DNA of 22,468 bases from JBHHYN01 sp046757565 (GCA_046757565.1 JBHHYN010000035.1:1-22468), one strand, 5' to 3'; counted from the first letter of the stretch, positions 7,330 to 16,791 are shown. Notes: generated from the sequence alone by a model not told the origin. A program made the numbers and translations.

Positions 7330-7355
7330 TTGCCGGTCAGGAAGGTGGCCGGCAA
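7330..7355 (+). terminator. hairpin just after the cyclic-nucleotide-binding gene
   Basis: TTGCCGG (7330-7336) pairs with CCGGCAA (7349-7355) around a 12-base loop, beginning 6 bases after the stop. There is no T-run, so termination may be weak or Rho-assisted. More short palindromes follow: GTAGC/GCTAC (7375-7379/7384-7388), CGGG/CCCG (7388-7391/7396-7399) and ATAAATTTAT (7401-7410). These fill most of the gap to the convergent Fic gene. Confidence 0.35.
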
Positions 7356-7476
7356 GGCATCCGGGTGTGGCACAGTAGCCAAAGCTACGGGTAAGCCCGA
7401 ATAAATTTATGGCCCATAATGCACATGGAAAACATTGAGACAATCGAGAGTTATCTGAAGAAGCCCGGCAAATAAG

Positions 7477-8700
7477 TCAATCGACTTCTGCTTCCGGCCA
7501 TAAGTTTGGAAACAGATATTTCAGTGAAGGGAGTGGAACAGCGAAGCTTACCGGTGCCCGGGTAGATTCAGCTGACAGTACGCCATAATCCAGCAAACTC
7601 GCCAGCACCCGCCGCCCGCTCCGATCGCCAAGACCGGTTATGGCAATAAAGCGTGCTCGCTCAACAGGTCCCGTCATCGCCGTATAGTGCAAGGCCTCGA
7701 GCACATCCGGTTTGATCATCGATTTCTCGCTCCCCATCTGCCAGGGATTGTCCTGCAGGTAAAGTAACAGGGACTTCAATCGGTTTTTCAATGAGTTAAG
7801 ATCAAGCTGCTTCCGCATGAAACGCACCTGATCAAGGCAGACTTCGAGAAAATAATTTGCAAAATTTACCAGTTCTTCCTGCGACAAGGCGCCACGGCCA
7901 TCCAGGTCATTCCTGCGTGGCAGATCCGCATTATTAAGTCTCGCATAATACTGTTCCTGAGAACGGGCCAATCCACGCATTGGCGACCATAAACCCTGTG
8001 TAAGTCCTTTCGCGTGCAACAACAGATGCGAGTGCAGTCGCGCACAACGCCCGTTACCGTCAATGAATGGATGTATCCAGGTCAATCTGTGGTGTGAACA
8101 GGCTGTTCCGATCACCAGTGCTTCCGTGCCGGTCAGTTTGCAGTATTGGTCCGCCCATCCTTCCACCAGATTCTCGACTTCCTGCCAACGTGGTGCTACA
8201 TGACTCCCTGTCATCACATCCTTATGGCGAAATTCGCCGGGCACGATTATTATTTTTTCGTCTGTTAATCGATCCGCTTCCGGCAGCCTGGTGTAGAGCT
8301 TCTGATGAATCTCGCGCACCAGTCCGGGAGTAAATATCTCCGGCAGGGTTGCTTGTGCCAGTTTTGTTTCCAGCAGTTCCTCTACTTCCATGTGTGCGAT
8401 TGCAAGCCGCTGTTTTTTCGCCAGCGTCTCATCTGCATCAAATTCCTTATGTATTGCCCGTTCGATGTCCGCGGGACGGGTATGCTGACCTTCGATCTTG
8501 TTGGTGTAGTATGAGTTCATGGCGCGCAGTTTCGGCCGGAGCGCATGCACGATCGGCTTACCCGCCTGGCCCTGCAGGCGCAGGCATTCCATTACGACGT
8601 CAGCGGCCAGCTCCTGTAAAGGCCCTAATACCCGGCTTTCCGGATACAGGGGCTGAAACCGTCCTAAATCAGCCTTTAATTTGGACACTTCTTTGGACAT
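7477..8700 (-). CDS. Fic/DOC family AMP-transferase-like protein with N-terminal inhibitory motif
   Basis: A 407-aa Fic protein. The catalytic loop HPFIDGNGR (His210 to Arg218 from the ATG start) fully matches HxFx(D/E)GNGRxxR, so it should transfer AMP (or another nucleotide moiety) to a target hydroxyl. Upstream, T66-N-K-I-E70-G71 fits the (S/T)xxxE(G/N) inhibitory helix placed before the Fic core (class II). Glu70 would block ATP binding until inhibition is relieved. The C-terminal ~120 residues look like a winged-helix region (ALHYTAMTGPVERARFIAITGLGDRSGRRVLASLLDYGVL), common in free-standing Fic proteins. ATG at 8700 is preferred over the in-frame TTG at 8739 because a TATAAT lies at 8746-8741. 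No antitoxin gene adjoins it, consistent with built-in inhibition. It lies 193 bases downstream of the lipid synthase stop on the same strand. Confidence 0.85.
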   Translation of the reverse strand: MSKEVSKLKADLGRFQPLYPESRVLGPLQELAADVVMECLRLQGQAGKPIVHALRPKLRAMNSYYTNKIEGQHTRPADIERAIHKEFDADETLAKKQRLAIAHMEVEELLETKLAQATLPEIFTPGLVREIHQKLYTRLPEADRLTDEKIIIVPGEFRHKDVMTGSHVAPRWQEVENLVEGWADQYCKLTGTEALVIGTACSHHRLTWIHPFIDGNGRCARLHSHLLLHAKGLTQGLWSPMRGLARSQEQYYARLNNADLPRRNDLDGRGALSQEELVNFANYFLEVCLDQVRFMRKQLDLNSLKNRLKSLLLYLQDNPWQMGSEKSMIKPDVLEALHYTAMTGPVERARFIAITGLGDRSGRRVLASLLDYGVLSAESTRAPVSFAVPLPSLKYLFPNLWPEAEVD

Positions 8701-8711
8701 GATATTGGACA
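8681..8711. repeat. three TTGGACA direct repeats at exact 12-base spacing
   Basis: TTGGACA occurs at 8681, 8693 and 8705, each exactly 12 bases apart, straddling the Fic start codon (8700-8698). A fourth copy with one change, ATGGACA, sits at 8771-8777 on the far side of the putative -10 box. The two copies inside the gene encode Ser-Lys pairs (MSKEVSKL). Spacing close to a helical turn suggests an iteron-like binding site, perhaps for autoregulation; this is inference. Confidence 0.45.
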
Positions 8712-8740
8712 GTTTATATGTTATGTAACTATATGACAAT

Positions 8741-8746
8741 ATTATA
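8741..8746 (-). promoter_or_regulatory. putative -10 box of the Fic gene
   Basis: A perfect TATAAT on the minus strand at 8746-8741 lies in a very AT-rich stretch (8701-8770) unlike the surrounding coding DNA. It predicts transcription from about 8734 and hence translation from ATG 8700. No good -35 hexamer is present, so activation or an extended upstream element may be needed. Confidence 0.4.
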
Positions 8747-8893
8747 TTTTATATGGATAAATGAAAACTTATGGACAGTTATAATGCCCGGAATTTCTAT
8801 AAAGGAGACTCACTTCTGGCATTTCGGACAATAGAAAGCGGATCGTTGGCCTAACCCGATAATTCACTCATGCAAGTGCCGGGGTCATATACA

Positions 8894-11800
8894 TTAAAAC
8901 TCTGTATGCAGATCCAGTTTATTCCGGTTAAAGGCTTCATTCAGGCTCGCATCGGCGACACATTCATAGTTTTCCATTCGTGCGAGCAGGTTCCCGTCTT
9001 TATCAATGAACTCGATCGTGGCGATGGACGAGTGCGGCGTTGTCTTCTCTATGCGTGCAATCACCTGTGCACCCCCTTCGGGGAAGCCGCGCTGGTACTG
9101 CCGGTAGCTGCCGATGGCAGCAGGTAACGAACCAATACCTGAATGGTGAAAACTCCACAGGATCATCATCTGGAAACAGCCGTCCAGCAGCATGGGATCC
9201 GCGATCCAGCTTGAGCGAATAGGCCGGGCCATCCAGCGAGACGGTGGCGGGGCCAACCTTACATGGCCGGTGATACCTTCCTCTGAACAGCCGTCAATCG
9301 TCTCGATGGCGTGCAGGTCCGGGCCATGAAACAGCTGCCCATTCGTATAGTATTCCCCGTTCTTGAAAGGGTAATCGCCTGCAACGATTACGGCGTCCGG
9401 TTTTTTTGTTTCAGGATAACCGGTGGCCAAAACTATCTGTGCCGTTGCGTGCAGGGTCTTACCGCTACGCAGTTCAACGGGGACCCGATCTTCATGGCCG
9501 TTGATGACTGCCTCTCCTGCCATGATCTCGATGTCCCTGCCCTCCCCCGCTTGCAGCACGACGCCTTTGAGGATGCGCAGATCATCAAAACCAATGAATG
9601 AGGACCCGGGGTTGTTATGCATGGCCCCGTGCGCCAGCCACTCGATGATCAGGGCCGTGGGCAGTACGGCGTTGCCGTTAATCACATGGGCGCGGAGGAG
9701 AGGGAAGTCTTCAATATTGAGGTTACGGATAAATGCTGTGTGTAACGCGCCACCAATGTGACTGTCTTCTGCAACAGGGGTCGTCTCTTGTTCAAGGGGC
9801 GATGCCGTGACGACGACTTCTACGGGCCCTTCTGCCGCTATCTCCTGCATGAGGTAACGGCTCCCCGCCTTGAAGGGGATTAGGCCCACGCCCTCGCTTT
9901 TGAATATCCGTTTCAATGGGGCGGTGACCATACCGCCATCCCAGGGCCCCCAGTTGATACTGAGCACGCGGCAATCCGGCCGTTGGGTCTGCTGCTGCTG
10001 AGCGATCTTGTTGAGGGCCTCATTGGCGGCGGCATAATCCGCCTGCCCCTTGCGCCCAAAGCGCGCGCTTGAGGATGAAAACATGATAATGGCTTTCAGC
10101 GGATCCTGTTCCGTTGCCTGTAATAAGGCGCGCAGGCCATCCACCTTGGTGGAGAACACCTGTTGGAATTGTGCCGGCGTCTTGTCAACGATAAGGCGAT
10201 CCGCCAGCACCCCGGCGCCGTGCAGGATCCCGGCGATGGGCCCCAAGTGTTCACGTGCATGGTGGATTGCCCGGGTAACGGCATCCCTGTCGCGCACGTC
10301 AACTGATCGATAACAGACTTCGACGCCGGATTCTTTTATGCGTTCCAGGTTATGCACCACTTCCCGTCGGGCCAGAATCTCCCTGCATGTGCGCTCAATC
10401 TCTGCGGGTTTTTGCTGTGTGTTGCGGGCGATAATGGCCTGCTTGATCGTGGCTTCATCGGTTAAGCCGGACAGCCATTCCGCTTCCTGTTCCGGCACGG
10501 GACTTCTGCCCAGCAATAACAGTCTGGTGTGATAGCTGTTCGCCAGGGCCACAGCGACCTCTGCGGTCACGCCCCTTGCGCCGCCGCTGATTACGACAAC
10601 ATCCCCTTCCGTAAAGGGGTTTTCTGATGTTGCTCGCTCATGCAACGGGACAGTGTGCAGGGCCAACATCACACGGCCCTGGCCGGTAATACCTGTTTCC
10701 ACGGGACCTTGCAGGAGTAACTCTTCTACAATTGTCGCGGCAAGTTTGGCGCTGCTTCCGTTGGCCGGAATATCCAGCGCCTTGCAGTTGACCTCCGGCC
10801 ATTCCCTGGCGGCGGTTTTGATTAACCCGGCCATGGCGCCCGCTACCGGGTTGGCTGAGGAGAGTCCTTCAATCCCGAATTTCCCCCCCAATCGTGTTAC
10901 GCTCGCCAGCAGCGCCATGTTTTCAGCCCGCTGTATGGTCTTGAAGGCTGTGTTGACGAAGTTATCGCCTGCATCGAGCGGCGCCAGGAGGATCAATGCG
11001 GAGACAGACGCATCGACCCTGGCATCCACAGCCACCTTTCGTGCCTTGAGTTGCTGTTTCTCGAAGGCCCGGCAGATCTTCTCCGGCAGGCCGCTGCCAT
11101 CGTCTGTTATCCATATCTGTTTATGACTGTCGAGGGTGATAGCGTCGCGTTCCGTAGAGGAAAGAGGTGTGGCTTCAACAATACTGCGGTAGATATTTGT
11201 ATCGGGTTGCGATGCAGATGTGGTTACCGAGGTTTGCGTCACTTCGATCGGTGTGGAATGGCTGCCCTGCATATGTTCCACGATCTGCTGCAGGGTTTGT
11301 AATGCCGCCAACTCCTCCGCCTTGACCGCCGGGGCATTCGGCAGCCGCTCTTGCAGCGCCGACAGGATCTCCACGCGCTTGATGGAGTCGATACCCAGAT
11401 CCGTATCCAGGTTCATGTCCAGATTCAGCATCTCGACCGGATAACCGGTTTTTTCGGCGATGACCTCCAGTAGGATCTCCTGAAAGAGAGGAGAAGCGTC
11501 AGTTGCTTCGGGCGTTGGTGTTTTATCAGTTTGTGCGGCCTCTGCGGCGTTGTCTGCGGTAAGGAACTCAACGATATGTTGCAATAATTTGAAAGTACCC
11601 AGCTCTTCGGGTTGTATCTGCTGCATGCCCGGCAATCGCTCCTGCAGGGCGGAGAGGATCTCCACGCGCTTGATGGAATCGATACCCAGATCTGTGTCCA
11701 TACTCATGTCCAGACTGAGCATCTCCATGGGGTAACCGGTTTTTTCAGCCACCACCTCCAGCAGGATGTTTTTGTATTGATTAGTGTTATCGGCCGCTGT

Positions 11801-14800
11801 CTGTTTCTCCGTTGCCGTTGTCGGTGATGCCTCTGTCTCTACCGGTTCGGGTGGCATTGGCCGACGCTCGACCGGCCGCTTTTCGGGCACATGGCTGGCA
11901 CCCGGCGCTTGATCTAAGGCAACGCTTGCTGATATTGGTGCCGGCATGACCCTGGCAGGCATACCGGTAATGAGCTGTTGCTGCTGCCGCACCAGCTGAT
12001 GGATGGTATGTTGCGCCTGTTCCTGCCCCTGCAGGTACTGTTTATGTAGCTGCGCCGTCTGTTCCTGCATCTTTTGCAGGGCCAGAATGCCCTGCTGGGT
12101 CGCGCGCAAGGCCTCACTGACCTGAGCAGGTGGTTGCACGTTTACGCCCGGTTGCTGCGCCATCGTTGTCTGTGTCTTTGCAGTGGGTGGTGATGGCCGC
12201 GCCGGTGTTGTGTCAACGGATTTTTTTGGGACTGGCGCCTTTTTCTCCCTTGGCATGACATAATTGGCCCCGCACAGACGGATCGTCATGGCGGGTTTTT
12301 TCTCTTCCCGGAGTGTATCCAGATAGCCGGCATCCCAGTGCGAAAGGGCACAGCCGTGTCCAAGCGTACTCAAGTGGGCGAGCAGTACAGCAAGGTCATA
12401 CTGGCCGCTGCGCTGGCCTTTTGATGCATCCACTGCAATGGCTGTGTGCGGCCTGTCCGCAAGGATGCTATGCACCAGTCCGGTGATAATATTGGATGGT
12501 CCGGCTTCAATAAAGGTCCGGATACCGGCCTCATACATGTTTTCGATCTCGTTTACGAACTGGACCGGATTGGCAAGTTGCCGCGCCAGTAAGGCGCGCG
12601 CTTCCCGTTCATCGCCCGGATAGGTTTCGCCGGTTGTATTGGAATAAACAGGGATTTTCCCCGGCGTGAAGGTGAAGCCGTTGATGCATTCGGCAAAAGG
12701 TTTTTCCGCATCCGCCACAAAGCTGCTATGAAAGGCGGCGGAGACCGGTAGCCTGTGGGTTTGCATGCCTTGGCCGGAAAGAATGGATTCGGCCCGTGTG
12801 ATGGAATCGCCGGGGCCGGAGAGGACGACTTGTGACGGGGCATTATGGTTGGCGATAATCAGGTCGAGTTGCTGCGCTTCAATAACAGCATACAGCTCAT
12901 CAGGCGTGGCAATCGCCGCCAGCATGGCGCCGCGATCCCCTTCGCCCTGCTGCATCAGTTCACCACGCCGCTTCGCCAATTGAAACAGCGTTTCTGCATC
13001 ATACCAGCCCGCGTACATGAGGGCGGTCAGTTCGCCAAAGCTGTGACCGGCAGCTGCGTCCGCTGTAACGTTAAAGTGTTGCAGAATCATGGCGGCGCCG
13101 GCGCTGACGGCAGCGATGGCGGGTTGCGCCGAGGCAGTGGCCTGCAGGCCTTCCTTGTCTTTCGCCAGCGCGGCAGCATCGAACACAGGGATCGGGTAGA
13201 TGCGATCACTCAGGCGTTGGCCCTGGCCATTTTCGCCCATGCTGTTGTTAGCCGTCTCCAGGACGGACAGCATCTGTGGAAACTGGCAGGCAAGGTCACG
13301 AAACATGCCCGGGTATTGCGATCCCTGGCCGGGAAACAGGAAGGCCAGTTTGCCCCCGGCCCGGCCTCCGCCAAAATAGGCACCCTCCGGTGTTTCCCAG
13401 GAAGCGCTCCCGGCCTGATTGGCGAGCATTGCCGACGCACCCTTAATCAGTGCGTTTAAATCTGTGTGGTTCCGGTCCACCACCAACACCAGGCGGCACG
13501 GATGTTCCGGCTCATACACTCGCAAAGATTGTGCCGCGGTCTTGCGCAGATCGTGCCACGGCAGATCCGTGGAGAGGGTCCCGAGTTCCCTGTTGATGTC
13601 ATCCGTGCGCGCACCACTCAGGGCCAACATTATGACGTTTCCGTCCCAGTCAATATTACTCTCCGGGGCGGCCTCTTCAAGTACGGCATGGAAATTACTG
13701 CCGCCAAATCCAAAGGCGCTGACAGCAGCCCGGCGGGGATGTTCGGGAGTGCGCACCCAGGGCCTTTTAATGGTGTTGATATAAACCGGCGCACTCCCGG
13801 GTTGCAACAGTGGTAACGGCTCATCGACCTTGATGGTGGGAGGTAACACCTTGTGTTGCAGGGCCAGGGCGACCTTGATGAGTCCCGCCACACCGGCGGC
13901 GGCCTTGGTATGGCCGACCATGGATTTCACCGAGCCAAGCGCGCACCAGCTGCCTTGCGGCTGATCCTCGCGGTACACGGCTGATAGTGACTCGGCCTCA
14001 ACGGCATCTCCCACACGGGTACCGGTTCCGTGGGCTTCCACCAGTTCGATAGTGCGTGGCCGTACATCGGCCTCGTAGTAGGCATTATGCAGTGCCTTTT
14101 TTTGCCCGGCGGAACTTGGTGCATAGATGGCGTTGCCCTTCCCGTCGCTGGATGAACCGATGCCTTTAATGAGCGCATAGATGCGATCCCCGTCCCGTTC
14201 AGCGTCGGACAGGCGCTTCAGGATGATGGCGCCCAGTCCTTCGCCGAGAATAGTGCCGTCACCATCGGCATGAAACGGCCGGCTATGGCCCGTCACCGAC
14301 AGGGCAGGGGTCTTGCTGAAACACATATACATGAAGATGTCATTGAAGGTGTCCATGCCTCCGGTGATGGCCATGTCGCTGCGTCCGCTTTGCAGTTCCA
14401 GGGCTGCCAGGTGAATGGCGCTCAGGGAGCTGGCGCAGGCGGCATCGATAACACAGTTGGTTCCGCCCAGATCGAACCTGTTGGCAATGCGCCCGGCCGC
14501 AACATTACCCAGTAAACCGGGGAAAGAGTTCTCCTGCCAGGGCACATAACTGTCTGCAATACGCTGCACCACCTCCTCCGCCAGTGCCTCTTCCACACCA
14601 GCGTCCGCCAAGGCGCGGCGCCAGATGGGATGACCCAGTCTCGCCCCCAGGGGAATCACCAGTTCCAGCGTTCCGGTCACCCCAAGGATGACGCTGGTAC
14701 GGTCCCTGTCAAAGGGGCGGCCGTCATGGCTGTCCCGGCCGGTGGCATAACCGGCATCGAGCAGGGCCTCACGCGCCGCCACCATACCCAGCAACTGGGT

Positions 14801-15109
14801 GGTATCCGTGGCCTCGATATTATTCGGGCTCATACCATAGAGCAGCGGATCGAAATCCACCGGGTCGATAAAACCACCACGCCGTGCATAGGTCATGTCC
14901 GGGGTGGTTTGATCGGGATCAAAATAGTCACCGGGATTCCAGTGGGTTGCAGGTACTTCGGTAATGGCGTCGACCCCTTCCTTGATGTTGGACCAGTAAC
15001 CAGCAACAGAACCGGCCTTGGGGAACATACAACCGATACCGATGATGGCCAGCGGTTCCGTATTCGATGATCGTCGTGACTGGACGGTCTGTTTCGATTT
15101 GGCGCTCAA
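8894..15109 (-). CDS. PfaA-like iterative type I polyketide/fatty acid synthase (KS-AT-ACP-ACP-KR-DH)
   Basis: A 2071-aa multidomain synthase of the PUFA/'secondary lipid' type. Domains: KS about 17-475 with Cys225 (DAACASS), His360 (EAHGTGT) and His400 (GHTKAAAG); AT about 588-890 with Ser690 (GHSFGE); a Gln-rich, probably coiled linker about 985-1075; two ACPs with Ser1145 and Ser1242, each in DLGIDSIKRVEIL; a non-catalytic KR half about 1310-1490; KR about 1500-1740 with GGARGV and Tyr1692 (YAAAN); and a C-terminal hot-dog dehydratase with His1808 in HxxxGxxxxP and Asp1976 (LLDGCFQ). All key residues are intact. The Gln-rich linker and the KS text around GMDTFNDIFMYMCFSKTPALS resemble PfaA and heterocyst-glycolipid synthases. 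The start is TTG at 15109, overlapping the PfaD stop as TTGA, so the two are translationally coupled. No enoyl reductase domain is present, which PfaD should supply. No thioesterase is visible. Confidence 0.92.
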   Translation of the reverse strand: MSAKSKQTVQSRRSSNTEPLAIIGIGCMFPKAGSVAGYWSNIKEGVDAITEVPATHWNPGDYFDPDQTTPDMTYARRGGFIDPVDFDPLLYGMSPNNIEATDTTQLLGMVAAREALLDAGYATGRDSHDGRPFDRDRTSVILGVTGTLELVIPLGARLGHPIWRRALADAGVEEALAEEVVQRIADSYVPWQENSFPGLLGNVAAGRIANRFDLGGTNCVIDAACASSLSAIHLAALELQSGRSDMAITGGMDTFNDIFMYMCFSKTPALSVTGHSRPFHADGDGTILGEGLGAIILKRLSDAERDGDRIYALIKGIGSSSDGKGNAIYAPSSAGQKKALHNAYYEADVRPRTIELVEAHGTGTRVGDAVEAESLSAVYREDQPQGSWCALGSVKSMVGHTKAAAGVAGLIKVALALQHKVLPPTIKVDEPLPLLQPGSAPVYINTIKRPWVRTPEHPRRAAVSAFGFGGSNFHAVLEEAAPESNIDWDGNVIMLALSGARTDDINRELGTLSTDLPWHDLRKTAAQSLRVYEPEHPCRLVLVVDRNHTDLNALIKGASAMLANQAGSASWETPEGAYFGGGRAGGKLAFLFPGQGSQYPGMFRDLACQFPQMLSVLETANNSMGENGQGQRLSDRIYPIPVFDAAALAKDKEGLQATASAQPAIAAVSAGAAMILQHFNVTADAAAGHSFGELTALMYAGWYDAETLFQLAKRRGELMQQGEGDRGAMLAAIATPDELYAVIEAQQLDLIIANHNAPSQVVLSGPGDSITRAESILSGQGMQTHRLPVSAAFHSSFVADAEKPFAECINGFTFTPGKIPVYSNTTGETYPGDEREARALLARQLANPVQFVNEIENMYEAGIRTFIEAGPSNIITGLVHSILADRPHTAIAVDASKGQRSGQYDLAVLLAHLSTLGHGCALSHWDAGYLDTLREEKKPAMTIRLCGANYVMPREKKAPVPKKSVDTTPARPSPPTAKTQTTMAQQPGVNVQPPAQVSEALRATQQGILALQKMQEQTAQLHKQYLQGQEQAQHTIHQLVRQQQQLITGMPARVMPAPISASVALDQAPGASHVPEKRPVERRPMPPEPVETEASPTTATEKQTAADNTNQYKNILLEVVAEKTGYPMEMLSLDMSMDTDLGIDSIKRVEILSALQERLPGMQQIQPEELGTFKLLQHIVEFLTADNAAEAAQTDKTPTPEATDASPLFQEILLEVIAEKTGYPVEMLNLDMNLDTDLGIDSIKRVEILSALQERLPNAPAVKAEELAALQTLQQIVEHMQGSHSTPIEVTQTSVTTSASQPDTNIYRSIVEATPLSSTERDAITLDSHKQIWITDDGSGLPEKICRAFEKQQLKARKVAVDARVDASVSALILLAPLDAGDNFVNTAFKTIQRAENMALLASVTRLGGKFGIEGLSSANPVAGAMAGLIKTAAREWPEVNCKALDIPANGSSAKLAATIVEELLLQGPVETGITGQGRVMLALHTVPLHERATSENPFTEGDVVVISGGARGVTAEVAVALANSYHTRLLLLGRSPVPEQEAEWLSGLTDEATIKQAIIARNTQQKPAEIERTCREILARREVVHNLERIKESGVEVCYRSVDVRDRDAVTRAIHHAREHLGPIAGILHGAGVLADRLIVDKTPAQFQQVFSTKVDGLRALLQATEQDPLKAIIMFSSSSARFGRKGQADYAAANEALNKIAQQQQTQRPDCRVLSINWGPWDGGMVTAPLKRIFKSEGVGLIPFKAGSRYLMQEIAAEGPVEVVVTASPLEQETTPVAEDSHIGGALHTAFIRNLNIEDFPLLRAHVINGNAVLPTALIIEWLAHGAMHNNPGSSFIGFDDLRILKGVVLQAGEGRDIEIMAGEAVINGHEDRVPVELRSGKTLHATAQIVLATGYPETKKPDAVIVAGDYPFKNGEYYTNGQLFHGPDLHAIETIDGCSEEGITGHVRLAPPPSRWMARPIRSSWIADPMLLDGCFQMMILWSFHHSGIGSLPAAIGSYRQYQRGFPEGGAQVIARIEKTTPHSSIATIEFIDKDGNLLARMENYECVADASLNEAFNRNKLDLHTEF

Positions 15110-16791
15110 TTCAGGCGATTCTCTATTTCCGTAACATCTATCGGATCGATGCGCATCATTTCAGACGATAATGGCACGCCCTGATTGCGTAACATATTAA
15201 TACGCGTGGTGACAACGGCCCCGAAGAGTAGATTCAAGGCAACGGTGACTACTTTACGGTTTTCCGGATTTTCCAGGAAGCTCCCCTTCACCCACTCATT
15301 AAAAGCGCCCATCGCCGGGCCACACCAGATCTGATAATCCGCCTGCCGCACTTCCTTCCCCGAATTGGCCCAACGTGAAGAGAGTCCCAGGTACCAGCGG
15401 AATATCAGGGCCATCTTGTGCCGGGGGTCCTGCTCCGCCTTGATAATCTGTGCCGGTCCGTTTTCCTGAAAAAATGCCCGGGTATTTTGCCAAATTTCGG
15501 TTAATGGTGCGCGAAATATTGTCTTTTCCAGATTCTCGCGTTCTGCTTCCGGGATTTCATCAATTGAGTTATAAAGGCGGTAGTATTCATAAAGCTTGTT
15601 GCCGCGCATGGGGAACAGGGTACCGCGCTTCAAGACCTGTAATTTAACGCCCATTTCAAACATGTCTACCGCCGGTGCCATGGCCGTATCTGCCTGTTCG
15701 GCCTCCGCCAGCATTTTGCGTGCGATGTCGCTGCTGCCGGATTCGATGCAGGCCTGATTTATCGTACCGGTGACGATATACGCCGCACCCATGGCAAAGG
15801 CGGCAGCGGCCGAAGCCGGTGTGGCAATGCCGCCGGCTGCACCGATGCGCAAGGGATCGCTGTAGTCGAATTCATTCTGTAGCCGATCACGCAGTGCACT
15901 CATGGTGGGGAGCAGGGTGATTGCCGGACGGTTGTCCGTATGGCCGCCTGAATCCGCCTCGACAGTCAGGTCCTGAGCCATGGGGATGTGCCGCGCAAGC
16001 TCGCACTGCTCCTGGCTGATTTCGCCGCTGTCCAGTAATTGCTGCAACATCTTTACCGGCGGAGGACTGAACCACCTGGTTGCCACCTCAATGCGCGAGG
16101 CCTTGGCGATAATGCGGTTGGGGGCAACGATATTACCGCTACCATCGCGATGAATCCCATACACGCGATAGCGCACTACCGGCAAGGTCAGGGCCAGATA
16201 GGCAGAGGCTTCAACCAGTTTTATCCCATATTTAATATAGAGATCGACAATCTGTTCTTCCCTGCCTGGTTCATTGGGGCTGTGAATAAGATTAAAGCAA
16301 AAGGGTTTATCGCCAAGTCCGTTTCGCAGTGTGTTAATGGCCCGCTCCACTACCTCAACGCTCAGACCCGCCGCCCCGAAGGAACCCAGCATGCCCGCAT
16401 TAGCGACCGCCTTGACCAGTGCGGTCGAGGCGATACCATTGGCCATGGAACCGGTCATGTAGGGGAAACGAATCCGGTAATCGTTGCAGAAGGAGGGCTC
16501 ACCCAGGCACATGCTATCGATAACGGGAACATAGGCTACTATGGCAAAACGGCCGTCAGCGGATCTTTCCCGGCCAGGGTCGACGCTTCCCTCCCGGGAG
16601 ATGAAATAGGCCCCATCCTTCATAAGGATGTAGATGGGTTTGCTGATATCACGCAGCGCTCCTGGCAGATTATCCATGGGGAGCGGGGCCTCAGTCCCTG
16701 TCCACCAGCCGAGTCCAGACGCCACAAGCGTAGTGGGTCCTGTTTTTTCAGGGCTGCCGTTTTCAATAGCGATCCGGGTTACTGGATTCAT
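15106..16791 (-). CDS. PfaD-like FMN trans-acting enoyl reductase
   Basis: A 561-aa protein of the PfaD/PUFA-synthase enoyl reductase family (nitronate-monooxygenase-like TIM barrel using FMN). It should reduce enoyl-ACP intermediates on the neighbouring synthase in trans. Seen motifs include the glycine-rich GSFGAAGLS, the phosphate-binding IGAAGGIATPASAAAAFAMG and AYIVTGTINQACIESG. The family's C-terminal helical part (PMRGNKLYEYYRLYNSIDEIP … WQNTRAFF … MALIFRWYLGLSSRWA) is also present. The start at 16791 (MNPVTRIAIENG) is chosen because AGGAAG (16798-16803) lies 6 bases before it. An in-frame ATG at 16824 would add 11 residues with no such site. It lies 51 bases after the GST stop and overlaps the synthase start, so the three genes form one operon. 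Confidence 0.9.
   Translation of the reverse strand: MNPVTRIAIENGSPEKTGPTTLVASGLGWWTGTEAPLPMDNLPGALRDISKPIYILMKDGAYFISREGSVDPGRERSADGRFAIVAYVPVIDSMCLGEPSFCNDYRIRFPYMTGSMANGIASTALVKAVANAGMLGSFGAAGLSVEVVERAINTLRNGLGDKPFCFNLIHSPNEPGREEQIVDLYIKYGIKLVEASAYLALTLPVVRYRVYGIHRDGSGNIVAPNRIIAKASRIEVATRWFSPPPVKMLQQLLDSGEISQEQCELARHIPMAQDLTVEADSGGHTDNRPAITLLPTMSALRDRLQNEFDYSDPLRIGAAGGIATPASAAAAFAMGAAYIVTGTINQACIESGSSDIARKMLAEAEQADTAMAPAVDMFEMGVKLQVLKRGTLFPMRGNKLYEYYRLYNSIDEIPEAERENLEKTIFRAPLTEIWQNTRAFFQENGPAQIIKAEQDPRHKMALIFRWYLGLSSRWANSGKEVRQADYQIWCGPAMGAFNEWVKGSFLENPENRKVVTVALNLLFGAVVTTRINMLRNQGVPLSSEMMRIDPIDVTEIENRLN

Noticed and set aside
7361..7410. Possible GEMM (cyclic-di-GMP) riboswitch, because CCAAAGCTACGGGT resembles part of that motif
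   Set aside because: The rest of the motif is missing, the order of stems is wrong, and on the plus strand no gene follows; the next gene is on the opposite strand.
7419..7474. Short plus-strand frame of 18 codons between the cNMP and Fic genes
   Set aside because: It is too short to judge, has no clear ribosome site and overlaps the convergent gap; no antitoxin-like similarity recognised.
8700..8739. Upstream TTG start for the Fic protein
   Set aside because: It would place translation start at or before the predicted transcription start and has no ribosome site; ATG 8700 is simpler.
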